A stretch of DNA of 40,368 nt from contig JABSSL010000111.1 of assembly GCA_013214355.1 (NCBI GenBank), positions 1 through 40,368 on the forward strand, read 5' to 3'. Below the pieces are notes generated by a model. That model was not told where the DNA came from. It made no database searches and saw nothing but the letters and a program-made list of their open reading frames with translations. Every line of letters starts with the position of its first letter. Position 1 is the first letter of the stretch. The stretch comes from Saprospiraceae bacterium. GTDB taxonomy: Bacteria > Bacteroidota > Bacteroidia > Chitinophagales > Saprospiraceae. Positions 24,910-33,354 of the stretch are shown here, piece after piece. Both the position numbers and the translations under genes were made by a program.

Positions 24910-27324
24910 CTAGTAGGAACGTTCTTCCTTAAATAGCCCCAATTCAAATCCGAATCCATCGGCTAGCCCTAAGGTCAAATGTACATCGTCAGGCTGAACC
25001 GCACCCACAGAGCCGGTAAAGTGCCTACACTCATCCAAGCCCATCACCAAGGTTTCTCCCATACAAGCAAATATATGACCGCTTGGTAGTGGGATGCCGC
25101 CCACAATAAATCGATTCGGTTCGGGGAGCCTAACGATACCGCCCATAATCTGCTTTAGATCAGGGTAGATGAGTCTGACGTTCTTATCTACATCCGCCGG
25201 GACAGCGAGGTCGCATATGATTTTTGAATCAGTGGACAGATGTTCTGGTAGAATAATCGGTTGGATAGAATTCGAAGAGGTTACGACAATCGGACAGTGC
25301 TTGATCGCCTCCATTTGATCCGTGATCTTGATTCGCAGGTCTGGGTTAAGCTGAAGTAGATCCTTTTTTAACTGCACGATCTTTGGACTACCCAATACGC
25401 GTGGAATTAGAATCATTTCTTCAACTTGACTCGCCAACAACTCGGCATAAGTGTTGGCAATGTTGCCCCCTGCTCCGACGATCGCTACACTCGCATCCTC
25501 CAGTACCACTTTTTTCAGCTTTGCTGCCTCGTAAATGGCTTTTAGCCCAAAACCAACGGTTAGTGAGTTTCCTGTAGTCACTTTCATGTTCTTGGTCTTA
25601 ACCCATCGAGCATTTCGGGTCAAGATAGAGGTGAATCCACCCAAGCCCAGAACTTGGCAGCCATTTGCCTCGGCTAGATTAGCCGCATGTTGAATTTTGT
25701 CGACAATCCATTGGAAATCTCCCGAACGGTAGGCATTTCCGATTTCGCGAGAGTCTAAGAATAGACCAATAAAATTCAAGTGCACGCTTCGTCCTCCACT
25801 AGCCTTTACATTAACCTGGTCGAAGATGACTGGCTCCAGGAATCTCGCCGTACGACTGATTAATCTTTCTAATTCCTTTACAGACCAATTTTCAAAAGAT
25901 TGATCCCAAAGCACTAGATCTTTTGCTTTGATGAAATGTCCCAGAAAGGCTACTTTTCTCTGGCCGATAGGTGGCTGATGTTCAAAGACATCAACTTCTT
26001 GATAATCTGTGATTTTACCAACGGGTCGCTCCACCAAGTAGCTTAATAAACTACCAGCATCGGCTTTTGCGATGATCTCTGCCACCGTTCTCAAGGCATT
26101 CAGGAACTTATAGATATATTCTGTAGAGATGTAGGCAGAAGGTTGAATGCGGAGCGTATTCGGGTTGCTTAAAGTAGGCATGATTCGAATCTGGTATTCA
26201 TGAAGTAAATGCCCAGCAATAACATATCCATAGTAACCAGAGTCGAAAAGAATACGGAGCAAGTTCGAGGAGGAGTTCTTTTGGGTTTGAAAATCGACCC
26301 CTATCATTAATCCCTTCCCTCTCACTTCCTTGATGACGGAGGGAAATTCCGCCCTTATCTTCATTAATTCTGCTTTCAACAAAACTCCCTTATCTGCGCA
26401 TTGCCTGGGTAGATCTTCTGCCACGATCGTATGGAGTACCTCTTCGGCAATGGCAGCACTGAGACCATCGTCGGAAAAGGTCGTGGTATTAATGATCGAA
26501 AAATCTTCAACAAAACGATCTTCTGCCACCAACAAGGCGCCAATTTTCGCCACACCCCCTCCTAAAGCCTTCGATAGACAGATGTAGTCCTTTCGGAGCC
26601 CCATCTGATCAGCAGCTAGCAAGCTACCGGTCCGTCCGAGTCCAGTTTGGATTTCATCTATAATGAGAGGAATGTTATGTTTGGAAGTGATATCATTGAT
26701 CCAGTCCACGAAATTGGAAGGCAATGGAATTATTCCCGCTTCGCCTCGAATGGGCTCTATGATGGCGAAAGAAACGGCTTCGATGTTTTCCAGCGCTGCT
26801 TCCCAACTAGCCGGATCATTAGGATCTAAAAAATCTACTTGTAGATCGTTGCGATTGAAGGGCTCATTATGAACCTTGGAAAAAGACAAGGTGCCCAAGG
26901 ATTTACCGTGATAGGCATTGGTGAGGGCCCAGCAGCGGGATTTGCCGTTCTCAAGGATGGCATGTTTGACTGCCGTTTCTACTGTTTCTGCTCCGGTATT
27001 GGTCAAAACTACTCGGTAGTCACCAAACACTGTCTGTAAGCTCTGATTTAGGCCCTCCACTGCAGATCCCATCGAACCTTGGGTAAAAATGGGCTGCTGA
27101 CTTTGTAGAAAACGAGTAGCAACGGCACTGATACCCGCATGAGCGTGGCCTAAAAAATTGGCTCCATAACCGCCAACTAGATCAAGAATCTTCAGCTCGC
27201 CAGATTCGGTTTGTTGATACAAAATATCGCCTTGTCCTTTGGTGTAGGTAACGTTCAAGCCGAGTGCTTGTAATTTTTCTTGCAGCTTGCTGCGGTAAGC
27301 CTGCTTAGGGTTTTTCTTGTACAT
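24910..27324 (-). CDS. Class III aminotransferase fused to acyl-ACP-reductase-like domain
   Basis: An 804-residue fusion. Residues of about 20-415 are a class III (ornithine/GABA-type) PLP aminotransferase: NTGAETVETAVK at 109-120, the AYHGKSLGTLSFS loop, IIDEIQTGLGRTG with Asp223, and the Schiff-base Lys252 in LSKALGGG. Residues of about 440-804 resemble cyanobacterial long-chain acyl-ACP reductase (AAR): LGLGGFTSI at about 559-567, VTTGNS at about 582-587, a Rossmann motif GAGGNI at 617-622, and HIFACMGETL with Cys754 at the place of the catalytic Cys294 of Synechococcus AAR. AAR makes a fatty aldehyde from acyl-ACP/CoA; the aminotransferase could convert it to an amine. That reaction is inference. 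It lies 254 bp downstream of the CaiB gene on the same strand. Confidence 0.85.
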   Translation of the reverse strand: MYKKNPKQAYRSKLQEKLQALGLNVTYTKGQGDILYQQTESGELKILDLVGGYGANFLGHAHAGISAVATRFLQSQQPIFTQGSMGSAVEGLNQSLQTVFGDYRVVLTNTGAETVETAVKHAILENGKSRCWALTNAYHGKSLGTLSFSKVHNEPFNRNDLQVDFLDPNDPASWEAALENIEAVSFAIIEPIRGEAGIIPLPSNFVDWINDITSKHNIPLIIDEIQTGLGRTGSLLAADQMGLRKDYICLSKALGGGVAKIGALLVAEDRFVEDFSIINTTTFSDDGLSAAIAEEVLHTIVAEDLPRQCADKGVLLKAELMKIRAEFPSVIKEVRGKGLMIGVDFQTQKNSSSNLLRILFDSGYYGYVIAGHLLHEYQIRIMPTLSNPNTLRIQPSAYISTEYIYKFLNALRTVAEIIAKADAGSLLSYLVERPVGKITDYQEVDVFEHQPPIGQRKVAFLGHFIKAKDLVLWDQSFENWSVKELERLISRTARFLEPVIFDQVNVKASGGRSVHLNFIGLFLDSREIGNAYRSGDFQWIVDKIQHAANLAEANGCQVLGLGGFTSILTRNARWVKTKNMKVTTGNSLTVGFGLKAIYEAAKLKKVVLEDASVAIVGAGGNIANTYAELLASQVEEMILIPRVLGSPKIVQLKKDLLQLNPDLRIKITDQMEAIKHCPIVVTSSNSIQPIILPEHLSTDSKIICDLAVPADVDKNVRLIYPDLKQIMGGIVRLPEPNRFIVGGIPLPSGHIFACMGETLVMGLDECRHFTGSVGAVQPDDVHLTLGLADGFGFELGLFKEERSY

Positions 27325-27558
27325 AAAACTTGGTTTTCTAGGGGTTGATAATGGATTACCCTACAAGTTTATGCAGCGGGAATTTCAGTTGAAAAGACTC
27401 TTGATTGGATGCCCTACTTGAATGAGCGATTGGACAGGGGGGGTGATTTAGGAATAGTGGATCACTCTTTTTGGATGGATGGGCGCTGTTTGGGAGGCTT
27501 AGTAAAGGAAGAGCGTGTTTTGCTCATTGAGCGGGAGCAATTACTCATCTAGGGTTTC

Positions 27559-27601
27559 ACCGTACCTCATCCGATGAATCACTCATCGGATGAAGTACGG
27601 T
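27559..27601 (-). other. Near-perfect 19-bp hairpin spanning the CaiB-family stop codon
   Basis: Arms 27559-27577 and 27583-27601 pair over 19 bp with one non-Watson-Crick position, which is a stable G-U pair only in the minus-strand RNA, so the structure is suited to the minus-strand transcript. The 5-nt loop (27578-27582) holds the stop codon of the racemase gene; the last codons form one arm. No T run follows, so it is more likely an mRNA 3'-end stabiliser or attenuator than a normal terminator. Confidence 0.65.
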
Positions 27602-28685
27602 CAATCCCCCAGTCTTTAAAAACTTCCTCGGTATCTTCCCCAGCTGCTCGGGATCCAAAGCGCACGGCGGAGGGGGTTCTGCTAAAGCGAGGAGCAGGGG
27701 CAGGTTGCTTAATGCCATCGAGATCCATATAGGTACCTCTTGCGACATTGTGTGGATGAGATTGTGCTTCTATGAAATTCAATACCGGGGCAAAACAGAC
27801 ATCGGTTCCTTCCATAATCTCACACCATTCGTCTCGTGTCTTGGTTTTGAAAACTTTGATTAGTTTCTCCTTGAAATTAGGCCATTGACTGGGATCGTAC
27901 TGGGCTGAAAATTCTTCAGGGTCCAGCTGTGCTTTCTGTACCAATAAGGCATAAAATTGGGGCTCGATGGAGCCGATGGAGATGTATTTGCCGTCTTTGG
28001 TTTCATACACATCGTAAAAGTGCGCCCCAGAATCTAACAAATTGGATCCGATCCGGGTACTCCATTGGCCCATGCCATGCAGCGTGTTGAAGACGGACAT
28101 CAAAACGGCAGAACCATCCGTCATGGCGGCATCAATTACTTGTCCCTTGCCAGATCGCTGCGTTTCTAGCAAGGCTGCGAGTATGCCCATGACTAAAAAC
28201 ATACCTCCCCCTCCATAATCTCCTACAAGATTCAAAGGAGGAACAGGTCGTTCACCTTTCCTACCGATGGCATGCAGTGCACCAGTCAGGGAAATATAGT
28301 TGATATCATGTCCGGCGGCCTTTGACAAGGGGCCGGTTTGCCCCCATCCGGTCATTCGCCCGATCACTAGCCGGGGATTGCGTTGGTGTAACACCTCCGG
28401 TCCCAAACCTAGCCGCTCCATCACGCCTGGCCTAAATCCTTCGAAAAGGACATCCGCTTTTTCTACCAGCTGTAATAGGCACTCAATATCTTCAGCTTGC
28501 TTCAAATTAAGGGCAATGGAACGCTTGCCTCGGCGATTGCAATCGGGGATCCGCGTTTTGCTCGTGGAGGCCTTCCTTTCTATCAGGATAACATCTGCTC
28601 CCATATCCGCCAATAGCATACCTGCAAATGGACCAGGCCCAAGCCCAGCCATTTCAATAATCTTGATACCTTGTAAGGGACCCAT
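27579..28685 (-). CDS. CaiB/BaiF family alpha-methylacyl-CoA racemase-like protein
   Basis: A 368-residue member of the family III CoA-transferase/racemase superfamily. The start MGPLQGIKIIEMAGLGPGPFAGMLLADMGAD is typical of alpha-methylacyl-CoA racemase (AMACR). His126 in AAGHDINY and Asp156 in NLVGDYGGGGM fall at the same numbers as the catalytic pair of the Mycobacterium racemase MCR, which supports racemase over CoA-transferase activity. The enzyme inverts the 2-methyl centre of branched acyl-CoAs so that they can enter beta-oxidation. Branched fatty acids are abundant in Bacteroidota, so the role fits. It is the fourth gene of the fatty-acid operon, 241 bp after fadJ across a heptanucleotide repeat. 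Its stop codon lies in a strong hairpin. Confidence 0.88.
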   Translation of the reverse strand: MGPLQGIKIIEMAGLGPGPFAGMLLADMGADVILIERKASTSKTRIPDCNRRGKRSIALNLKQAEDIECLLQLVEKADVLFEGFRPGVMERLGLGPEVLHQRNPRLVIGRMTGWGQTGPLSKAAGHDINYISLTGALHAIGRKGERPVPPLNLVGDYGGGGMFLVMGILAALLETQRSGKGQVIDAAMTDGSAVLMSVFNTLHGMGQWSTRIGSNLLDSGAHFYDVYETKDGKYISIGSIEPQFYALLVQKAQLDPEEFSAQYDPSQWPNFKEKLIKVFKTKTRDEWCEIMEGTDVCFAPVLNFIEAQSHPHNVARGTYMDLDGIKQPAPAPRFSRTPSAVRFGSRAAGEDTEEVFKDWGIDRTSSDE

Positions 28686-28731
28686 AGGGGTGAGTTTTGA
28701 GGCGGGTGCTGCGCCTTATGGAGTTATTCGG

Positions 28732-28752
28732 TCGATGGTCGATAGTCCATAG
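28732..28752. repeat. Inverted heptamer units, partner of the main array
   Basis: Three 7-bp units, TCGATGG TCGATAG TCCATAG, are the reverse complement of units in the array at 28814-28925. About 61 bp separates the two, so a stem of about 21 bp could form in DNA or RNA. Confidence 0.6.
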
Positions 28753-28813
28753 CATGCATCTTAGCCTGTAGCGATCCAAACCAATACAATTGCTAAAAGC
28801 TATACACTTTGCG

Positions 28814-28925
<112 letters not shown>

Positions 28926-28926
28926 T

Positions 28927-31098
28927 CTAGCCAACCGTGGCGGTAGCTTTTCCAAACTCATGAATGGAACTTCCAGCGGCAGCCATGGCTCTCAGACTAT
29001 CTGGCACTGCCCAACGAGGCCCGAAAGCCTCCGCAAAGGCGTCACAATCCTGGATGAATTGATCCATGCCAACAAAGTCGATGTATGAAAGGGCTCCACC
29101 GGTGTAGATCGGGAATCCCCAACCCAGTACAGATCCAATGTCTCCATCCGTAGTAGATCTCAACACCCCTTCTTCCAAACATCTATAAGCCTCCAGTGCT
29201 TGACGGTGTAGGATGCGTTTCCCAACGGTCTCTTTGTCTAGTGTATCAACATTTGAGTTGTACAACTCCTTTAAACCTGGCCACAATTTCTTTTTGCCAC
29301 CTTCTGGATAATCGTAGAAGCCTTTACCCCACTTCTTCCCTTTCCGCTCATGGTTGTTAACCAGATTCTTTTGAATCTCATACATACGGGTTTGATAAGG
29401 CGCCTTGTTTGGAGAAGGATCACTTTCGTATACGTGCATACCCAAGGTTAGGGTAACTTCATCCGTAACGGCTAGTGGTCCCACAGGCATTCCTTTAGCT
29501 TTGGCTACATTCTCCACCATAGCCGCTGGCACGCCTTCTTCCAACATGAAGATACCTTCGCTAGCAAAGGTGCCAAAGCAACGGGAAGTATAGAAACCGC
29601 GGCTGTCATTCACAACGATGGGCACCTTTCCGATTGCTACCGTATAGTCGACCGCTGCAGCGATGGCTTTTGCCTCCGTCTTTTCTCCCACAATAATTTC
29701 TACCAGTGGCATTTTATCTACTGGGGAAAAGAAGTGGATACCGATAAACTGCTCTGGTCTTTGGGAAGATTGAGCCAACAAGGTAATTGGAATGGTAGAG
29801 GTGTTAGAAGCGTAAACCTTGTCTTCCGCTAGCACGGCCTCGGTTTCCTTGGTTACTTTATCCTTCAAGTTAGGATCCTCAAATACGGCCTCGATCACCA
29901 AATCGCAACCTTCCATTGCCTTCGGATCATCTGTAGGAGTGATACGAGATAGTAAGGCTTGCTTTTTTTCTTCGGTAGATCGACCTCGTTTGATGGCTTT
30001 ATCTAGCAGTTTGGTAGAATAGGCTTTTCCTTTCTCCGCACCTTCTAAGGTAACGTCTTTGAGGACCACTTCCATTCCTGCTTTCGCAGAAACATAAGCG
30101 ATTCCAGCGCCCATCATCCCTGCGCCAAGAATACCTAACTTCTTGATCTCGTATTTTGGCTCATCCTTAGGTCTAGCTTTTCCTTTCTTAGCGGCTTGGA
30201 TACCCATAAATCCAGTTCGGATCATGTTTTTGGCTTCCTTACTATCTACTAGTTTGGTAAAGTAACGAGCCTCAATTTCCAGGGCACGATCAATCGGTAC
30301 CTGTAGCCCATCATGCACTACTTTTAGGATGTAGCGTTGGGCAGGATAGTTGCCGTGGGTCATTTTGGTCAGGTTACCCGCTGCTCCCATCATTACCTGC
30401 ATGCCATTGGGCGTCCAGATATTGCCACCGGGGATTCTATGTTTCTTGTTGTCCCAAGGCTGCACAGGCTTAGGATTATTCTTAATCCAATCCTTGGCCT
30501 TGGCAATCAACTCCTCTTGATTCTCTGCTAACTCATCAATCAAGCCATCCTTCAAGGCTTTCGGAGGACGCACCTCTAGGCCTTGTAGCAGGTACATCAA
30601 AGCATTTTGGATACCGAGTAGGTAAGGCGCTTTTACCGTTCCGCCGCCACCAGGCAATAAGCCTACCTTTGACTCAGGGAAACCCAGCTTAATTTTGATG
30701 TTATTCAATACAATCCGGTGATGGCACGCCAAGCAAAGCTCGAGTCCACCGCCCATGGCCGTTCCATTAATGGCCGCAACAAATGGCTTTCCGGAAGTCT
30801 CAATCTCTCTGAAGGTCGTATGCATTTCTAGCATTCCTTGCAGCTGCCCACCAGGATCACCGCCCATCTTATTCAACTCACGAAGATCTGCACCGGGCAT
30901 GAACATACTACGTCCAGAAGTCACAATGACCCCCGCGATATTATCATCAGCTATAGCTTTTTGCGCTACTTCTAAGTAAGCATTAATGAAAGCCGAGCTA
31001 AATAGATTCGTTGGATTGTTGACCTGATTGATGGTGAAAATGCCGATGCCATCTTCACCCACCACAAATTCGAACAGGTCATTCTTTATGTTTTGCAT
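28927..31098 (-). CDS. fadJ: Bifunctional enoyl-CoA hydratase / 3-hydroxyacyl-CoA dehydrogenase (FadJ type)
   Basis: A 723-residue beta-oxidation enzyme. Residues of about 10-200 are a crotonase domain with both catalytic glutamates, Glu120 (GGGLELCLACHHRI) and Glu142 (GFPESKVGLLPG). A linker follows to about 315. Residues of about 318-500 are the NAD-binding part of 3-hydroxyacyl-CoA dehydrogenase (GAGMMGAG at 325-332; IHFFSPVDKMPLVEI with the catalytic His), and two C-terminal dehydrogenase domains reach the end (GFPIYTGGALSYID). It hydrates trans-2-enoyl-CoA and oxidises the product to 3-ketoacyl-CoA in the cytoplasm. The length matches FadB/FadJ. The partner thiolase lies 59 bp upstream. 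FadB versus FadJ cannot be separated by eye; an acyl-CoA-anchored complex with the thiolase is expected. Confidence 0.93.
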   Translation of the reverse strand: MQNIKNDLFEFVVGEDGIGIFTINQVNNPTNLFSSAFINAYLEVAQKAIADDNIAGVIVTSGRSMFMPGADLRELNKMGGDPGGQLQGMLEMHTTFREIETSGKPFVAAINGTAMGGGLELCLACHHRIVLNNIKIKLGFPESKVGLLPGGGGTVKAPYLLGIQNALMYLLQGLEVRPPKALKDGLIDELAENQEELIAKAKDWIKNNPKPVQPWDNKKHRIPGGNIWTPNGMQVMMGAAGNLTKMTHGNYPAQRYILKVVHDGLQVPIDRALEIEARYFTKLVDSKEAKNMIRTGFMGIQAAKKGKARPKDEPKYEIKKLGILGAGMMGAGIAYVSAKAGMEVVLKDVTLEGAEKGKAYSTKLLDKAIKRGRSTEEKKQALLSRITPTDDPKAMEGCDLVIEAVFEDPNLKDKVTKETEAVLAEDKVYASNTSTIPITLLAQSSQRPEQFIGIHFFSPVDKMPLVEIIVGEKTEAKAIAAAVDYTVAIGKVPIVVNDSRGFYTSRCFGTFASEGIFMLEEGVPAAMVENVAKAKGMPVGPLAVTDEVTLTLGMHVYESDPSPNKAPYQTRMYEIQKNLVNNHERKGKKWGKGFYDYPEGGKKKLWPGLKELYNSNVDTLDKETVGKRILHRQALEAYRCLEEGVLRSTTDGDIGSVLGWGFPIYTGGALSYIDFVGMDQFIQDCDAFAEAFGPRWAVPDSLRAMAAAGSSIHEFGKATATVG

Positions 31099-31157
31099 GA
31101 TTTTCTTTTTTGGTCAATTCGAGAATGAAAGTCTTTGGCAAAAAATACCTGCTTGGT

Positions 31158-32360
31158 CTAGATGCGCTCAATGATGGTAGCAATACCCATACCGCCACCG
31201 ATGCAAAGGGTAACAAGACCCGTACTTAGGTCTCTGCGCTCTAGTTCATCCATCAAGGTGCCCGTTAGCATGCAACCGGTAGAACCTAGTGGGTGTCCCA
31301 GTGCAATGGCTCCACCATTCACATTTACGATAGAGTGGTCTACGCCCATTTCTTCCATGAAGTACATAGGTACTGCCGCGAAAGCTTCGTTCACTTCGAA
31401 TAAGTCAATATCGCTGGCTTGCATACCTGCTTGCTTCAGTGCTTTCTTAGAGGCAGGAGCAGGTCCGATTAGCATGATGGTTGGATCCGTTCCTACCACA
31501 GCTGCAGCACGGATCTTGAAGCGAGGTTTCAATCCCATTTTTTCGCCCACTGCTTTGTTTCCAATTAATGCAACTGAAGCCCCATCTACGATAGCAGAGG
31601 AATTACCTGCATGGTGTACGTGGTTGATTTCTTCAATCTCAGGGTATTTGTCGATGGCTACGGCATCGTACCCACCCATCTGCCCCATCATGGCAAAAGA
31701 GGGTTGTAGGTTACCCAAGCCCTCTAAGGTGGTGGAAGGACGGATATTTTCATCTGTATTCAGGACGGCCAATCCATTCACATCTTGTACCGCTATTCTG
31801 GACTTGAAACGACCTTCACTTTCAGCTTTGCTGGCTCTCATTTGAGATTCAAAGGCGAATTTGTCTACATCATCTCTAGAATAGCCAAACTTGGAAGCAA
31901 TCAAATCAGCAGAAATCCCTTGTGGTACCATTTTACCAGGAATGGCCTGCTCTGGATCTAAAAGGAAACCACCTCCGTCAGATCCCATGGGCACACGAGA
32001 CATACTTTCTACACCACCGGCCACTAGCAAATCAGTAAAGCCAGCTCGTACATAGGCAGCGGCTTGGTTGATCGCCTCCAATCCAGAACCACAGAAACGG
32101 TTCAAGGTAACTCCGCACAGGTGATCACCATATCCCGACTGCTGAGCAGCTGATTTGGCAATATTCACACCTTGATCTTTCACTTGACTTACACAGCCCA
32201 AAATCACATCTTCGACTAGATCTGTATCTAAGTCATTTCTATCTTTCAATGCTTTCAGCACTTGTGTAGATAGCTCGGTAGGCGTCACGCTCATGAGCGC
32301 TCCTTTTTTGTTGCCTTTTCCTCTCACGGTGCGAACCGCATCGTAGATATATGCTTCCAT
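31158..32360 (-). CDS. fadA: Acetyl-CoA C-acyltransferase (3-ketoacyl-CoA thiolase)
   Basis: A 400-residue thiolase. Cys90 in NRFCGSG is the acylated nucleophile, His356 in GGAIALGHPLGSTG and Cys386 in TLCIGGGMG complete the active site, all at normal spacing. It splits 3-ketoacyl-CoA with CoA to acetyl-CoA and a shortened acyl-CoA, the last step of the cycle that the downstream bifunctional enzyme catalyses. It is 55 bp after the isomerase-like gene and 59 bp before fadJ on the same strand, so the three are clearly one operon. FadA versus FadI naming is uncertain; a biosynthetic acetoacetyl-CoA thiolase is less likely given the neighbours. Confidence 0.93.
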   Translation of the reverse strand: MEAYIYDAVRTVRGKGNKKGALMSVTPTELSTQVLKALKDRNDLDTDLVEDVILGCVSQVKDQGVNIAKSAAQQSGYGDHLCGVTLNRFCGSGLEAINQAAAYVRAGFTDLLVAGGVESMSRVPMGSDGGGFLLDPEQAIPGKMVPQGISADLIASKFGYSRDDVDKFAFESQMRASKAESEGRFKSRIAVQDVNGLAVLNTDENIRPSTTLEGLGNLQPSFAMMGQMGGYDAVAIDKYPEIEEINHVHHAGNSSAIVDGASVALIGNKAVGEKMGLKPRFKIRAAAVVGTDPTIMLIGPAPASKKALKQAGMQASDIDLFEVNEAFAAVPMYFMEEMGVDHSIVNVNGGAIALGHPLGSTGCMLTGTLMDELERRDLSTGLVTLCIGGGMGIATIIERI

Positions 32361-32415
32361 AATTTTGTTGATTTATGTTTTTATATTTTTAGACACCAAT
32401 AGGTGCCTGTAGGAT

Positions 32416-33189
32416 TTACTTTTTCTTCAATTGTTCTACAAACATCTTCACCATCATCTGGGCCTCCGGGGTATTGGAGGCTTCAATATGTTCGGCAATC
32501 ATTTCTTCCATTCGTTCTTCGCTCAGATCAACGATCTGATGCAGCTGCTGGGTCAAGTAACGCTTTGAGTCGGCATATACTCTGGGGGTAACGTACATCA
32601 ATTTTTGCAGATAGGCTTCCGCCTTAGGTAACACTTCATCTACTTCAGCCGCTTCATTAACCAAGCCAGCTGCCACGGCCTCATCCGCGTGAAATAGCTT
32701 TGCCTGTTGGACAGCTAACCAAGCATTTTGTTCACCTGCGTAATAAGCATAGATGTGGCACAGTAATTCTGGAATTTGCAAATTCATCTTGAATTCATGC
32801 ATACCAAAAACATGCTTCGGCCCTCGTGCCATAATCTTATAATCGGTCATCAAGGCTAAAATCGTGGCTCCCGCGGGAGCATAGCCAGTGATGGCCCCGA
32901 CCAATGGTTTGGGAAATCTCACCATTTTCTGGCACAGCTGATAATAAGCTCTCCAAAAAGGCCCTGCCAATTCAACCCCGCCCATGGCTAGACTTACAAT
33001 ATCCAAGCCGGCACTAAAGCAATTTGGCCTACCAGATAAGATTACTCCTTTAACCGCATCGTCGTCCAAGAGTTTTGAAAAGGCCTCATTGAGGTCCAGT
33101 AATAAGGGGAGATTAATGGCATTTACCTTGCCATTATCGATCTCGAGGATCGCATAATTTTTCTTTTGGTGGATTTGAACAGTCTCCAT
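32416..33189 (-). CDS. Enoyl-CoA hydratase/isomerase family, delta3-delta2-enoyl-CoA isomerase-like
   Basis: A 257-residue crotonase-fold protein and the first gene of the beta-oxidation operon. The oxyanion-hole sequence AITGYAPAGATILALMTDYKIMA has Ile where hydratases have the first catalytic Glu, while Glu132 (FGMHEFKM) matches the second. Having only the second Glu, together with the PAG and TDYKIMA pattern, resembles mitochondrial delta3,delta2-enoyl-CoA isomerase. That enzyme shifts double bonds so that unsaturated fatty acids can be degraded, which fits the operon; the bifunctional enzyme supplies the hydratase. Start ATG at 33189; predicted operator and promoter lie immediately upstream. 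The general family is certain, the isomerase activity likely. Confidence 0.85.
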   Translation of the reverse strand: METVQIHQKKNYAILEIDNGKVNAINLPLLLDLNEAFSKLLDDDAVKGVILSGRPNCFSAGLDIVSLAMGGVELAGPFWRAYYQLCQKMVRFPKPLVGAITGYAPAGATILALMTDYKIMARGPKHVFGMHEFKMNLQIPELLCHIYAYYAGEQNAWLAVQQAKLFHADEAVAAGLVNEAAEVDEVLPKAEAYLQKLMYVTPRVYADSKRYLTQQLHQIVDLSEERMEEMIAEHIEASNTPEAQMMVKMFVEQLKKK

Positions 33190-33191
33190 TT

Positions 33192-33217
33192 TTTTATTAA
33201 GTTACTGCTTAATAAAA
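33192..33217. promoter_or_regulatory. Candidate TetR operator at the beta-oxidation start site
   Basis: Perfect 10-bp arms TTTTATTAAG (33192-33201) and CTTAATAAAA (33208-33217) flank a 6-bp spacer. The site lies between the -7 box of the minus-strand promoter and the ATG, where a bound repressor would block transcription. CTTAATAA recurs in the site at 33342-33354 in front of the tetR gene. Confidence 0.6.
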
Positions 33218-33218
33218 G

Positions 33219-33241
33219 CAAATATAGTCAAAAAAGACTAT
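33219..33241 (-). promoter_or_regulatory. Promoter -7 element of beta-oxidation operon, with overlapping inverted repeat
   Basis: On the minus strand TATATTTG (33226 to 33219) is an exact match to the Bacteroidota -7 consensus TAnnTTTG. No good TTTG is seen at the -33 distance. ATAGTC-AAAAAA-GACTAT (33224-33241) overlaps it and could be a second protein site. Transcription should start near 33212, inside the operator. Confidence 0.5.
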
Positions 33242-33248
33242 TGTTTTA

Positions 33249-33293
33249 AGGAGTTTATGAAAGTTTGCAATTAATTAAACTCCTATAATTTTC
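33249..33293 (+). promoter_or_regulatory. Predicted tetR promoter with inverted repeat across -33
   Basis: TTTG at 33264-33267 and TAATTTTC at 33286-33293 (seven of eight to TAnnTTTG counting n positions) are 18 bp apart, a normal Bacteroidota spacing. AGGAGTTTA (33249-33257) and TAAACTCCT (33276-33284) form a 9-bp inverted repeat that encloses the TTTG. Transcription would start near 33300, about 55 bp before the ATG. Confidence 0.45.
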
Positions 33294-33341
33294 TGGACGA
33301 ATACCGAACGATTTTGAACGTTTAGTGTTTTATTCAGTGGT

Positions 33342-33354
33342 TTCTTAATAAGAA
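33342..33354. promoter_or_regulatory. Candidate TetR autoregulatory operator
   Basis: TTCTTAATAAGAA is a perfect 6-1-6 palindrome ending on the first base of the tetR ATG. It shares CTTAATAA with the operator at the beta-oxidation start, which suggests one protein binds both sites. Confidence 0.5.

Noticed and set aside
27409-27552. 47-codon plus-strand frame between the aminotransferase and racemase genes
   Set aside because: Possible small peptide, but antisense to the operon, without a promoter or known homologue, and short enough to be chance.
28300-28752. 150-codon plus-strand frame
   Set aside because: Antisense to the racemase gene and running into the heptamer repeat; no recognisable domain.
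31162-31845. 227-codon open frame on the plus strand
   Set aside because: It is the antisense of the thiolase gene, with Ser/Pro-rich composition typical of a shadow frame, while the thiolase has all catalytic motifs.
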